Source: Oxalobacteraceae sp. CFBP 13730 (GTDB lineage Bacteria; Pseudomonadota; Gammaproteobacteria; Burkholderiales; Burkholderiaceae_D). Taken from it: a stretch of 64,000 bases of DNA. A program made the position numbers and the translations under genes. This document shows, in pieces, positions 17,054 through 26,377 of the stretch. The notes under the pieces are model-generated. The model worked only from the letters and a program-made list of their open reading frames with translations, had not been told where the DNA came from and did not search any database. The number at the start of each line of letters is the position of its first letter. Position 1 is the first letter of the stretch. The stretch covers positions 1 to 64,000 of the forward strand of contig JACYUQ010000006.1 of NCBI GenBank assembly GCA_014841835.1, given 5' to 3'.

Positions 17054-17281
17054 TCACATCAAGTCGCTCAAATTCGAGACAAGACTGATGATCCGCGCCA
17101 TAACAAGAAGGGCGCGCGAGCCAACTTCTTTCCTGCGCGCCATCTTCGACTGATCATCAAGTGCTTCCAGATCAGCTATTACGGTGTTCAACTCAGTTAC
17201 GGCACAACTGTCAAGCTGGCTGTGGAAGGTATCACGCAAATTTTTAAGCGTGCGGATACTGGTTTCGAGACGTGTGTTCAT
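17054..17281 (-). CDS. 75-aa helical protein of unknown function
   Basis: A small protein predicted to be almost all helix (LETSIRTLKNLRDTFHSQL, LNTVIADLEALDDQ), likely a coiled coil, with no signal peptide. It lies 52 bp upstream of the XRE gene in the same direction and appears to be the first gene of the RT locus. A purine-rich GAAGAAAG precedes the ATG. No family recognised. Confidence 0.58.
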   Translation of the reverse strand: MNTRLETSIRTLKNLRDTFHSQLDSCAVTELNTVIADLEALDDQSKMARRKEVGSRALLVMARIISLVSNLSDLM

Positions 17282-17629
17282 GGTTTACTTTCTTCAATCC
17301 GGGCAAAATTACCCTGCCCCGGTAGCAATAGAGCCGGAAGGTGCCAGCTCGACATAACAAGCCCATTACCAGTCACACGTCTTTGAACCTGCCCCACCAC
17401 TATGTTCCACGCTCCGCATACTGCTAACTGCGAATCGCGTTCGATCGGTCGGGACGGCTCGTCGCAGCAAGCATTGCACTCGTTGCGGACATTTAGCCTA
17501 CTTCTGGAAGCGGGCAACCCTGCAAATCACACGCAGGATCGTTAAGCAGCTCTTGCTACAAACCATCGGATATCGAAGAAATTCTTAAACACGTCTACCA
17601 CCCGAGCGTTATCACTCGGCCTACACACA
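17282..17629. other. promoter-side gap of the RT locus
   Basis: No credible gene. A 5-bp-stem hairpin (CCGAG/CTCGG) lies near 17602-17616. The stretch should contain the promoter of the minus-strand RT locus; I could not find a clear -35/-10 pair. It is also the usual place for a retron RNA, but no a1/a2-like pair stood out. Confidence 0.35.
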
Positions 17630-18032
17630 TTACAACACAGAAGCACCGACCTTTTCAAGTATATTTTCACTGACAGTGAAATTTGCCTCCCATTTTGAAA
17701 ATCGGGCTGTCCTCCTACGCGACTTGCGGCGGCCGTACATCTGCGTGGTGGCGATGTTGGTGTGGCCGGCCCATTCCTGAAGCTTCTCTAGGTCGGCGTT
17801 GTTTTTCAACGTGTTGGTGATCGCCATTGTGCGCAGCGCGTGCGGCCCAAAGCCATCGACATTGATGCCGACCATGCGGGCATACATCGCAAAACACGGC
17901 ATACCCATAGGGCGTGATTGCGAGCGCGTTGCTACCCATGGGCGGAATAGCAGCGCCGCTTTGGCCTGCCGCTTCCAGGTAGGCATTGATTGCGTCGGCC
18001 ACCGCCGGATGCAGTAGCACGTAGCGTATCTT
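17630..18032 (-). pseudogene. decayed tyrosine recombinase
   Basis: Two overlapping frames together give a recombinase C-terminus. The first half (VLLHPAVADAINAYLEAAG...ALAITPYG) is in one frame. After a shift near 17895, the catalytic part (GPHALRTMAI, with H-x-x-R; WAGHTNIATTQMYG, with the nucleophile Tyr) is in another. The N-terminal half is missing. It abuts the second resolvase copy on the same strand, the same pairing as the remnant beside copy 1. Confidence 0.78.
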
Positions 18033-18668
18033 GCTGCCCCCTGGTTGTTCTCATACAGCTTCAGGTCCCCCGCCACCCAGATCGACAAGACGGAGCTGAA
18101 TTTGTAAGCATGGTTCATGTCGATTCCCTCACTGGATGGTGTCGGTTGGCTTCACGACGCGCATAACGCTGGCGCGGGAAATGCCGAAAGCGCGTGCTAG
18201 CGCGCTGATCGATTCGCCGGCTTGGTGTTGCTTGGCCATTGCCACGCGCTGTTCTTCGATTGTGCTAATCGGGCAGCCCAAGGTCTTGCCCTTCTGCCTT
18301 CGCGCGTGCTAGGCCGGACTGGGTGCGCTTTATCAGCAGGTCGCGCTCCATCTCAGCGCCGGCGGCCAGCATATCTAGCATGAGCTTGCCGGCGGCACTG
18401 GTGAGGTCGAGTTTGCCTAGCTGCGGGACGATGACTTCAATGCGGCGTGCGGTCAGCGCTTTGATCGTGGCGCCGATGTCTTGGGCATCGCGGTCCAGCC
18501 GATGGAGCTTCGTCACCACCAGCGTCTCGTCGTCACGAACCTGGCTGAGCATCTTGGCGAACCGAGGGCGCTGGGCCGCCGAGACCTTGCCCGACACGCC
18601 TTCGCAGGCATACCAGTAGTTAATCGTATAGCCGGCCGCTTCGATCTCGCGGCGCTGGTTCCCTGTTC
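18033..18668 (-). pseudogene. decayed serine resolvase, copy 2
   Basis: Homologous throughout to the copy at 11876-12493, in the same orientation. The readable core (18265-18597: VSGKVSAAQRPRFAKMLSQV, TLVVTKLHRLDRDAQDI) lacks the N-terminal catalytic Ser region. Homology stops at about 18660 within NQRREIEAAG. A shift near 18290 separates the C-terminal HTH (ending ...MRVVKPTDTIQ at about 18133). It is more eroded than copy 1. Confidence 0.82.
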
Positions 18669-18741
18669 ACAATCGGTCACTTTTGGTAGTGTTGGCCTCT
18701 CAAAACTAAAATATACTAAAGAAAATTTTCCGGAGACACTT

Positions 18742-21700
18742 ATGCGCATTGTTCATCTTTCTGACCTGCATCTTTCTAACGCTTCTATTTCTGACCAATC
18801 GATTGTTCTTAAAGCGCTTTTCGCGGATCTAAGGCGCCTTAGTGAAGAGAGCCCCATTGACATCGTGGTATTCACTGGAGATCTTGTTGCTAAAGGCGAG
18901 TTCTCGACCGAGACACTCGCTTTAGTTAGAGATACGTTTGTGATCCCAGTTGGACATGCAGCCAATATTTCGCCAAGTCGATTCTTTCTGGTACCTGGTA
19001 ATCATGATGTAAACCAAAAGAAACGGACCAATCTTCTCAATCCTGTCATTGAGGCGTGTACAAGCAAGGATAAGGTTAACAATTTACTTGATCAAATGGA
19101 TGACCACGAGCAATTGCTGTCTCAAATGAAAGATTTTAACGAGATTTTTACAAGTTTAATGCAATCAACTCCTACGTACTCTGACGCTTTATGTCGAACG
19201 TATACTGTAAATGTCAATGGCATTGAAGTGGGAGTCGCTTGTCTCAATTCAGCTTGGAAGTCAAGTGGGCAGAGTGGTGATAAGGATTACGGAAATCTAT
19301 TAGTGGGTGAACGACAAGTTGAAAAAGCGGCCAACTCTCTAAGCCATTGCCAGATAAAGCTCGCGCTTATCCATCATCCATTAGACTGGCTTACCACATT
19401 CGACAAGCCATCAGTAATGAAATTAATTTATTCAAAGTTCGATGCTTTGTTGCACGGCCATAACCACACATCAGATGCAATATCAGTCGCAAGTTCGACA
19501 GCTACAACATTTATCAGCAATGCAGGATGTTTATATCAGCATCGAGATTATTTTAATGGATTTTCTGTTCTTGACGTGTTTTCTAATTCTAACGGATTAG
19601 TATGGACGGTAAAGGCAAGAGAATACTATGATAATCGTAGAGAGTTTGATATTGCGCCGCGATTTGCAGAAAATGGAACAAAGCAGTATATAGTTCTTAA
19701 ATCCAATTCATTATCAATAGTAGTTCCTTCGCAGCTGTATTTAGAAGCAGTAGACGAAAAAGTAAATAGCAAATTACTTTCATATGTTGCATCAGATTCT
19801 GCACCAAAATCTATCCAACAAATCTTCGTAGACCCTGCTTTAAGTTACGTTTCCGAATCAAAGGTGGGTGGGTTAAAAAATGACGAAGATTTGAAATACA
19901 TGACACTCCAAGAAATAACCGCCAGCAACAAAACTTTACTCTTTTTAGGTAAAAAGGAATCTGGTCGGACAACTATACTTAGTTATCTTTGTACGAAAGC
20001 AAACGATCCGACCTACTTTCTATCTTCATCTCACGGATTCTATGTTGATCTTTCAGTTCTTCCTCGCCCGACTCGAGCTGCAATTCTTGAAGCAATGGTC
20101 ATGTTTTGCGCAGCAGAATATAAAAGGTCAGAAATTATCGAGTTGTTAAATAGCGGTAGGGCAGTAGTATGTTTTGATAATATGCCGTTAAATAACCCAT
20201 CACTTCATCGTGAAATTGAATCCTTCCTGAATCAAAATAAAAATAACAAATTCATAATCTCAGCAGAAGAGAGGTTTGAAGAATCTGTAGCGCTGGACTC
20301 GATGCGGAAGCTGGGAATTCCATGCGATGTAATTTTTGTCCATAGTTTCAGTAGACGCCAAGTAAGAGAATTGGTAACAAGATGGTTACCAGAAGACCCT
20401 GATGTACAACAGCAGACCAATAAGATTTTACAGTCAGTAAGGAAGCTGGGTGTCCCTAGCACCCCATTTTTAATTTCGATATTTTTGTGGATCAGAGAAC
20501 GTAATGTTCATTTTTCTCCGATAAATCATGCAGCTATTATTGATGCCTTCATTGATGGATTGCTTGAAAAACTAAATGAAGCAAAGGACCGTAGTAGCAC
20601 TGATTCAACAATAAAACGAGATTTCCTTTCACAGCTTGCATATCGAATGCATGCTGAAAATAGTACCGTATGGTCAGTTCATGAAGTGGAAAAATTTACG
20701 GTTAATTACTTTGATGAGCGATCATTATCAACATCATCTCACGTGTTTTTAAGCGAATTATATACTAAAGGTATTTTGTTAAAACTTGGCGATGAAGTTT
20801 CTTTTAAGTTCGATTGCTTTCGATCTTTTTTCCTTGCTCATGTTATATCCACTTCTATTGAATTCAGATCCTACGCTTTAACCGAAACTGGATTTTTAGA
20901 CTTGCAATCGGAAATTGACTTTTATACAGGCTTACATCGCAATCAGAAAGACTTTTTGATTGCAGCGGAATTGATCGTGGATAACCTGCGAAGCGGTCTT
21001 GGGGTCGAGGCAAAACACGCGGACTTCGTCGAGATCGATAATAATGGGAGTATCCTCCAAGGTCCTGAAGAAAAAGATGTTGTATCTGCTTTATTTGGCA
21101 CTTCACCTACAATTGCAGAGCAAGAGCAGGTTCTGGATGAGCTAGATCGCCGGAGTACATCATTGGTTACTTTGGATAAAAAGAATAAGCCTGCCGAAAT
21201 TGAAGTATCTGAGCTTCAACCATTTGCAAATTATATGGACGCACTTAAGCTCGCTGGTGCAGTTCTTAGAAACTCTGAACTTGTAAATGACGTTGACATT
21301 AAAAATCGGCTGTATTGTAAATTTATCGAAAATTGGGCAGATGTTTTGATTTGGCTGCTAGCCACTATCGATAATGCAAGCGATAGTCAAATTGATAAAT
21401 TAGCAGAATTATTGCCAAGTGGAGGAACAATCGATCCATGTTGGCTAGCAAAGGTCGCATTCCCAAATGTGATATTTGGCTCATTGCATGAATCGCTCGG
21501 GACAGCAAAGCTCGAGAGGGTAATTTCCAGGCAGCTTGACTGCAGCGAGCTAGAACTAGTTACACGACTTCTAAGTACAATATTATATGTTGACCTTACT
21601 CTATATGAATATCTTAATAAGCTCGAAGAACTTTTGTCTCATGCACAATCTCATCGCCTAACAAAGGACATAGTTTTCTTAAAGTTGCTTGAGTTATTTC

Positions 21701-21858
21701 ATTTTAAGCGGCTTTCTCCAGGCGAATCTCAGCGTGTAGCAAAACTGGCAGCACGTATATATGCAGAGTTAAATGCAGGAAAAAGTGGACGGGAACAAAC
21801 TATGTTGAAGGATGCTTTTGTAAAAAAATTGAGTGTTCCCAAAATATCGCCAAAGTGA
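18742..21858 (+). CDS. calcineurin-like phosphoesterase fused to STAND-type NTPase
   Basis: A 1038-aa protein starting at the ATG after CGGAGAC; the longer reading runs back into the resolvase remnant. Residues 1-270 are a metallophosphoesterase: SDLHLS (7-12), FTGDLV, PGNHDVN, HHP and HGHNH supply the metal ligands. A P-loop region follows with GKKESGRTT (about 403-411) as a Walker A variant carrying Arg for Lys, and AVVCFDN (about 473) as Walker B. The C-terminal 500 residues are helical, as in STAND sensor domains. Such nuclease/hydrolase-STAND fusions are typically phage sensors that trigger an effector; this role is inferred. The DNA is clearly AT-richer than both flanks, a sign of transfer. 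Confidence 0.8.
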   Translation: MRIVHLSDLHLSNASISDQSIVLKALFADLRRLSEESPIDIVVFTGDLVAKGEFSTETLALVRDTFVIPVGHAANISPSRFFLVPGNHDVNQKKRTNLLNPVIEACTSKDKVNNLLDQMDDHEQLLSQMKDFNEIFTSLMQSTPTYSDALCRTYTVNVNGIEVGVACLNSAWKSSGQSGDKDYGNLLVGERQVEKAANSLSHCQIKLALIHHPLDWLTTFDKPSVMKLIYSKFDALLHGHNHTSDAISVASSTATTFISNAGCLYQHRDYFNGFSVLDVFSNSNGLVWTVKAREYYDNRREFDIAPRFAENGTKQYIVLKSNSLSIVVPSQLYLEAVDEKVNSKLLSYVASDSAPKSIQQIFVDPALSYVSESKVGGLKNDEDLKYMTLQEITASNKTLLFLGKKESGRTTILSYLCTKANDPTYFLSSSHGFYVDLSVLPRPTRAAILEAMVMFCAAEYKRSEIIELLNSGRAVVCFDNMPLNNPSLHREIESFLNQNKNNKFIISAEERFEESVALDSMRKLGIPCDVIFVHSFSRRQVRELVTRWLPEDPDVQQQTNKILQSVRKLGVPSTPFLISIFLWIRERNVHFSPINHAAIIDAFIDGLLEKLNEAKDRSSTDSTIKRDFLSQLAYRMHAENSTVWSVHEVEKFTVNYFDERSLSTSSHVFLSELYTKGILLKLGDEVSFKFDCFRSFFLAHVISTSIEFRSYALTETGFLDLQSEIDFYTGLHRNQKDFLIAAELIVDNLRSGLGVEAKHADFVEIDNNGSILQGPEEKDVVSALFGTSPTIAEQEQVLDELDRRSTSLVTLDKKNKPAEIEVSELQPFANYMDALKLAGAVLRNSELVNDVDIKNRLYCKFIENWADVLIWLLATIDNASDSQIDKLAELLPSGGTIDPCWLAKVAFPNVIFGSLHESLGTAKLERVISRQLDCSELELVTRLLSTILYVDLTLYEYLNKLEELLSHAQSHRLTKDIVFLKLLELFHFKRLSPGESQRVAKLAARIYAELNAGKSGREQTMLKDAFVKKLSVPKISPK

Positions 21859-22147
21859 AGGAATTCGCTTAATCGGGAAACCGACCGGTTAGTAAATTAG
21901 CAACTACCGGCGTCAGTGTATTCGTTGCGCCTAATGCTGACCTCGGCTCGCAATTCGCGAGCTTTGAGTTAATAAACGCTTGGCTGATAAAGAGCATTAT
22001 CTTAATGCTCCTCCAAATTTATTTTTTGGTTAGGCTTGGCAGAGCGGCATTTGTTACATCATGTATCTGTACAGGGAAGTCTGCAGAATATTGGGCTCGA
22101 ATCGAGTATGATCGTCGCAAACTATTTTTAACCTTTTCAGGAACATC
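21859..22147. other. gap upstream of the H-NS gene
   Basis: AT-rich, no coding signal. It should contain the H-NS promoter; an out-of-frame ORF beginning at 22005 overlaps that gene and is a shadow. Confidence 0.4.
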
Positions 22148-22465
22148 ATGCAAGAACTATCAAAGTACTCCCTGTCCCAGTTGCGTACGCTCGAAGCACA
22201 AATTGTTGAAGAACTTAAAAAACGTCATTTTCTTGGGATTGGCCAAGCGCGGGAGCAAATTCTTCATATTGCCCGGGCTGCAGGTCTTTCAGTCAACGAA
22301 CTTTTTGCAGGAAAAGGATCCAAAGAACGCCAATCCGAGCCACGGGAAGCGAAATTTCGTCATCCGGATGACTCCACCAAACAGTGGAGCGGTCGCGGAC
22401 GTCAACCTGGCTGGGTCAAGGATTGGCTTGCCGCTGGAAAAAGCCTAGACGACACGAAGGTCTAA
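22148..22465 (+). CDS. H-NS family nucleoid protein
   Basis: A 105-aa protein with AGGA before the ATG. The N-terminal helix (LSQLRTLEAQIVEELKKRH) is the oligomerisation part. The C-terminal domain (RHPDDSTKQWSGRGRQPGWV, about residues 70-89) has the RGRQP minor-groove hook that binds AT-rich DNA. This family silences horizontally acquired AT-rich genes; it lies directly after the AT-rich phosphoesterase-STAND gene, which would be an obvious target. Confidence 0.92.
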   Translation: MQELSKYSLSQLRTLEAQIVEELKKRHFLGIGQAREQILHIARAAGLSVNELFAGKGSKERQSEPREAKFRHPDDSTKQWSGRGRQPGWVKDWLAAGKSLDDTKV

Positions 22466-22539
22466 GCAGTAAAAAGCACGGTAGTCGGTTGTGTTTCCAA
22501 ATGACCGACTTGGCTACAGGGTGCCCGTGATGCTGTAAC

Positions 22540-22571
22540 GACCGTCCGGTTTCGGCCAAAACCGGACGGTC
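22540..22571. terminator. perfect 13-bp hairpin
   Basis: GACCGTCCGGTTT and AAACCGGACGGTC form a perfect 13-bp stem with a 6-nt loop, 75 bp after the H-NS stop. Its sequence is close to the outer ends of the dispersed repeats, so it may be a minimal form of that repeat acting as a terminator. Confidence 0.6.
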
Positions 22572-22573
22572 GC

Positions 22574-22627
22574 GCTCTGGATCGCGGTCGGCTTATTGCG
22601 ACCGGTGACAGTCGGCCAAGAGCAGCC
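22574..22627 (+). repeat. dispersed hairpin repeat, short form
   Basis: Divergent short copy: TGGATCG start, GACCGGTGACAG middle and CGGCCAAGAGCAGCC end, lacking the roughly 45-bp inner segment of long copies. Confidence 0.6.
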
Positions 22628-22713
22628 GGGGCGGTTAGCCACCGCCGCATGGACAAGGCGGAGCTTTGCGCCATGACATACTGCTCTAGGTCTAATCGTT
22701 CGATTTGACGTAA

Positions 22714-24822
22714 ATGGCAGCGGTGGCTTCATCATGCAAATATGTTATGGTTGATGCAACTAGACCCTTCTTACAGCTCAACTCAACAGTAACAGTACTT
22801 GACGTGAACAAAAACTTGTCAAATCAAGCATTTCTGCTCTGTGGCTCAAGTGCAAAAAACATTTCTAACCAGGACTGGTCGGCTCATCCGTTAGGCGTTA
22901 TTAATGAGTGGCCACTCGTACTTCGCGCAAATTTAAGTACAGCGTTGTGCTCCAACTTCGCATCATTCGTGGCTTGGGGACCTAAGTTCTATACTTTCTA
23001 TAATGACGAGTACGCGAGAATCTTAGGCAAAAAGACTTCTCTTGGGCAAGGTCTTCCTCTGACCGAACTATGGCCTGAGATTTCAGACGTTGTGCATTCA
23101 CTCGCCCGAGACGCTTTCGCAGGTGCAACTCAATATTTCGAAGACAGAGCTTTCGTACTTGACCGTCATGGCTACGCCGAGCGCGCTTACTTTACATTCT
23201 GTTTTAGTCCTGTACACGACGAAGCCGGTCTCATTGGCGGCATTTTGGGAACCCTCGTAGAGACGACCGAAAAAGTAGCTGCGCTGTCACGGATTCAGGA
23301 AAGCGATGAACGCTACCGCCTAGCTTTGGAGGCTTCAGGAAATATTGGTACATGGGTTGTTGATCCCGAAACAAACGTAACCTCTATGGACGAGCGCTTT
23401 GCTACGCTTTTCGGAGTCGATCTCCAGGTCGCACGCAATGGGACTGACATCGACGTCTTTACTGACCGGATTCACCCTGAAGATCGTGCATTGGTAGAAG
23501 CAGCTGTCGCAGAAGCCATCAGGACAGGAGAACGCTACGACATCGACTATCGGATCAAACAACAGTCGGGAAAGGTGGTATGGGTTACCGCGAAGGGGAG
23601 AATGTTCTCTGACGCGACAACCGGTAAGCAGCGGTTTGCAGGTGTAGCCGTTGAAATAACCGAGCGGAAGCAGATGGAAGAAGCTTTGCTGGAGAACGAC
23701 CGCCGTAAGGATGAGTTCCTGGCGATGTTGGCACACGAACTACGCAATCCCTTAGCTCCGATTATGGCTGCTGCGGAGGTGCTTCGGGTTGCCAAGTCCG
23801 ACGAAGCGCGTGTCAAGCAGACGAGCGAGATTATTTCGCGTCAGGGCAGGCATATGACGAGCCTAATCGATGACCTGCTCGACGTCTCGCGTGTAACGCG
23901 TGGCCTCATCAGGCTGGATACGATTGACCTTGATACAAAACGTATCGTTTCGGAGGCCGTTGAACAAGTACGCCCACTGATCGAAATACGTCGCCATCAC
24001 ATTACCGTTCACACGTCACCTGAGTCGGCCCATGTTCGAGGTGATAGCAAGCGCCTCGTGCAGGTGGTCGCAAACTTGCTAAACAATGCTGCGAAGTACA
24101 CTCCTGACGGTGGCGCAATCAATCTAAAACTAGCAGTGCGTAACGAAAGTGTTCTCATTACAGTAGAAGACAATGGCATTGGCATGGCGTCTGATTATTT
24201 GAGCAAAGTGTTTGACATGTTCAGTCAGGCCCAAAGGACAACGGATCGCTTGCAGGGTGGCTTGGGAATCGGACTATCACTGGCGAAACGCTTAGTCGAA
24301 AAACACGGTGGTTCGGTGAAGGCGGAGAGCGCCGGCTTGGGCCAAGGAAGTAGATTCACGGTTTCCCTGCCACGAATTTCCGTTTCAACTGCGCAAACAG
24401 AAATACAGCCAGATCGTCTGGACGGCGTCCGGCATCGCGGCCTGCGAATCATGGTAGTAGACGACAATGCTGATGCCGCCGCCATGCTTGCAATGTTCCT
24501 TGAAGCGCAAAGACATCAAGTGATTATCGAGCATGACTCTCGAAGGGCGCTAGAGTTGGCCCGCGAAAAACGCTTGGACGCTTTCCTGCTGGATATTGGT
24601 TTGCCGGATATTGATGGCAACGAACTTGCGAGGCGGTTGCGTGCGCAGCCCGAATCAGCCTCTGCGCTATTGATCGCAGTGACCGGCTACGGACAGGAGC
24701 AGGACAAGCAAAGTACCGCTGCTGCCGGATTTGACCATCATCTTGTTAAGCCAGTCGACATGACGCAGTTGGCCTTGCTTCTTGCCAACCAAGGGCAAAA
24801 AAACGTCACGAACCGAGACTGA
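22714..24822 (+). CDS. PAS-containing hybrid sensor histidine kinase
   Basis: Up to 702 aa. The exact start is uncertain; the family usually begins close to the DWSAHPLG segment (residues 54-61), and GTG 22804 is an alternative. A GAF/PAS-like input (about 60-190) and a PAS/PAC domain (about 197-318) precede HisKA with His341 in HELRNPLAP. HATPase motifs are the N-box (LLNNAAKYTPDGG, 455-467), DNGIG (486-490) and GGLGIGLSL (515-523). A receiver domain (about 577-692) has Asp627 in LLDIGLPDIDG and Lys in LVKPVD. No transmembrane segment is seen, so it is a cytosolic sensor. No partner regulator gene is adjacent. Confidence 0.9.
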   Translation: MAAVASSCKYVMVDATRPFLQLNSTVTVLDVNKNLSNQAFLLCGSSAKNISNQDWSAHPLGVINEWPLVLRANLSTALCSNFASFVAWGPKFYTFYNDEYARILGKKTSLGQGLPLTELWPEISDVVHSLARDAFAGATQYFEDRAFVLDRHGYAERAYFTFCFSPVHDEAGLIGGILGTLVETTEKVAALSRIQESDERYRLALEASGNIGTWVVDPETNVTSMDERFATLFGVDLQVARNGTDIDVFTDRIHPEDRALVEAAVAEAIRTGERYDIDYRIKQQSGKVVWVTAKGRMFSDATTGKQRFAGVAVEITERKQMEEALLENDRRKDEFLAMLAHELRNPLAPIMAAAEVLRVAKSDEARVKQTSEIISRQGRHMTSLIDDLLDVSRVTRGLIRLDTIDLDTKRIVSEAVEQVRPLIEIRRHHITVHTSPESAHVRGDSKRLVQVVANLLNNAAKYTPDGGAINLKLAVRNESVLITVEDNGIGMASDYLSKVFDMFSQAQRTTDRLQGGLGIGLSLAKRLVEKHGGSVKAESAGLGQGSRFTVSLPRISVSTAQTEIQPDRLDGVRHRGLRIMVVDDNADAAAMLAMFLEAQRHQVIIEHDSRRALELAREKRLDAFLLDIGLPDIDGNELARRLRAQPESASALLIAVTGYGQEQDKQSTAAAGFDHHLVKPVDMTQLALLLANQGQKNVTNRD

Positions 24823-24994
24823 CTGTGTTGCGACCGTTGTGTAACACCATATAAAGCTGGACTTGAAGGGGAGCACGTTACCGGGAGTAACACGGGTATA
24901 ACAGCTCGTATCTCAATCAGCGCCTGCTCGCATTTAACGCCATTCCCCGCTTACAGTGGCCAAGGTTGTTCGCCGTAAAGACGCTCCTTCGACG

Positions 24995-25097
24995 GTCCGG
25001 TTTGGGTCGGTAGCGGTCTGTTGTGACAGCCAGTGCTTTTTCAAGCCAGGCAAACTGCTAAGCTGACGTGAACGGCTGGGTTCGGCCAAAAGCAGTC
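24995..25097 (+). repeat. dispersed hairpin repeat, long form
   Basis: Full-length copy of 103 bp: TTTGGGTCGG start, GTGACAGCCAGTGCTTTTTC, CTGCTAAGCTGACGTGAACG, and GGTTCGGCCAAAAGCAG end. The outer ends and inner arms pair into one long imperfect hairpin. Confidence 0.85.
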
Positions 25098-25168
25098 ATA
25101 GCGAATGACACGTAATGCCTTGCACCGAGAAGGTCCGTACGGGAATGGTCTAGCTGACTTTCCTACAC

Positions 25169-26176
25169 CTAGGTAAGTGCTGCAGAGAGGATTCGATCCA
25201 TGTCCGGCTCAGCATTTTGGCAATTGGCCAAATGTATTATTGATATACGGGACTGGGGTAGCCTAACAATCAGCGTGTTGAATCCCCAAAGACCGCCGTT
25301 ATGGAACACAACTTCTTGCCCAAACCTTTCCGTGATCTCCAATCCAAATCGGTAGTCAGGCACTGTCCCATCCAAAAAGGGGGACGGTTGCAGCATTGCC
25401 TGCAGCAGGCTTGAATGGTCGGCCCACTGGCGATGCCATTCGACTTCCCACAGTAGCAGCTGAGCGATGCTGCCATACATGCCGCCATCACCAACCGTAT
25501 TGGCATTACCCAAATGCTGTTTGTACCCAGAAGAACGAGCCGCATCACATTCATAGCTGAACACCCGATGTTCTATGACATCAAAGCGATCGTCATCATA
25601 TGTCATTTCCTGGATGCCGAGCGGCTCGAACAGCGTCTTCTTAGCATAGTCCTTGCACGTCATGCCGCTCAATCGCTGGACGAGAGTGGCTAGAAGGATG
25701 TAGTTGCTATTGCTGTACCGGTGTTCAGTCTGAACAGGACACTCCACTGTGTCCATGCGAGAAATCAACTGCAGGATGATATCGTTATTGAAGTAGTCAG
25801 CTTCGTGCCGTCCAAGCTGACACTGTAGGAACTGGAAATAATCTGGAATCCCGCTGCTATGATTTAACAGACTTCGCAACGGAAAGGGTTGCTCGAATTT
25901 GGTCAACTCTGGCAAATGTACGCAAACGTCGTCATCAAGACTTATCGCGCCTTTGTGTACCAAGGACATGATGCAGGCCGCCGTGAATTGCTTCGATTCC
26001 GATGCCAGGTAGTATGCCGAGTCGCGCGACAACGGCACTTTGAGCTCCAATGAAGCAAGGCCATGATGGCGCTCAAATAACGTTTCTCCTGCGCACAGGA
26101 ATGCGGCGCTGAAACCCGGCCCCTGCGACGGCAAGATCGCTTCCAACTCGCTGTAGTATTCTAAAAGTTTTTGCAT
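25169..26176 (-). CDS. class C beta-lactamase-like serine hydrolase
   Basis: A 335-aa protein from the ATG at 26176; a longer frame to 26248 is possible. Motifs of the penicillin-binding/class C fold are present: S59-x-x-K62 (SESKQF), Tyr-x-Asn in RYSNSNYIL, and HNGG (in place of KTG) near the C-terminus. There is no signal peptide, so it is probably a cytosolic esterase or peptidase rather than an antibiotic-hydrolysing lactamase. It is the only minus-strand gene of this repeat-separated group and a distant paralogue of the gene at 26951. Confidence 0.85.
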   Translation of the reverse strand: MQKLLEYYSELEAILPSQGPGFSAAFLCAGETLFERHHGLASLELKVPLSRDSAYYLASESKQFTAACIMSLVHKGAISLDDDVCVHLPELTKFEQPFPLRSLLNHSSGIPDYFQFLQCQLGRHEADYFNNDIILQLISRMDTVECPVQTEHRYSNSNYILLATLVQRLSGMTCKDYAKKTLFEPLGIQEMTYDDDRFDVIEHRVFSYECDAARSSGYKQHLGNANTVGDGGMYGSIAQLLLWEVEWHRQWADHSSLLQAMLQPSPFLDGTVPDYRFGLEITERFGQEVVFHNGGLWGFNTLIVRLPQSRISIIHLANCQNAEPDMDRILSAALT

Positions 26177-26257
26177 GCGGTCCGGCCTGTTTTTTGAGAT
26201 AAAGCCGAGATTGTACGTGCCAAGGCGTCTTTGGTATCGAAAAAACACTTCACCGAC

Positions 26258-26359
26258 GACTGCTTTGGTCGATGCCTGCTATTCGTGACAGTCTGCGACT
26301 TTTCCGCCTTGGTGACCTGCTATGCTCAGCTCAACGGTCGGGTTCGGCCAGAAATAGAC
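26258..26359 (+). repeat. dispersed hairpin repeat, long form
   Basis: Copy with CTGCTTTGGTCG start, ACCTGCTATGCTCAGCTC inner segment and GGTTCGGCCAGAAATAGAC end. It ends 18 bp before the VOC gene start. Confidence 0.8.
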
Positions 26360-26377
26360 TTATCAAATAAGGAAAGT

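Noticed and set aside
18481..18741. N-terminal extension of the phosphoesterase-STAND protein
   Set aside because: These codons run antisense through the resolvase remnant; the ribosome binding site and phosphoesterase start (MRIVHLSDLH) begin at 18742.
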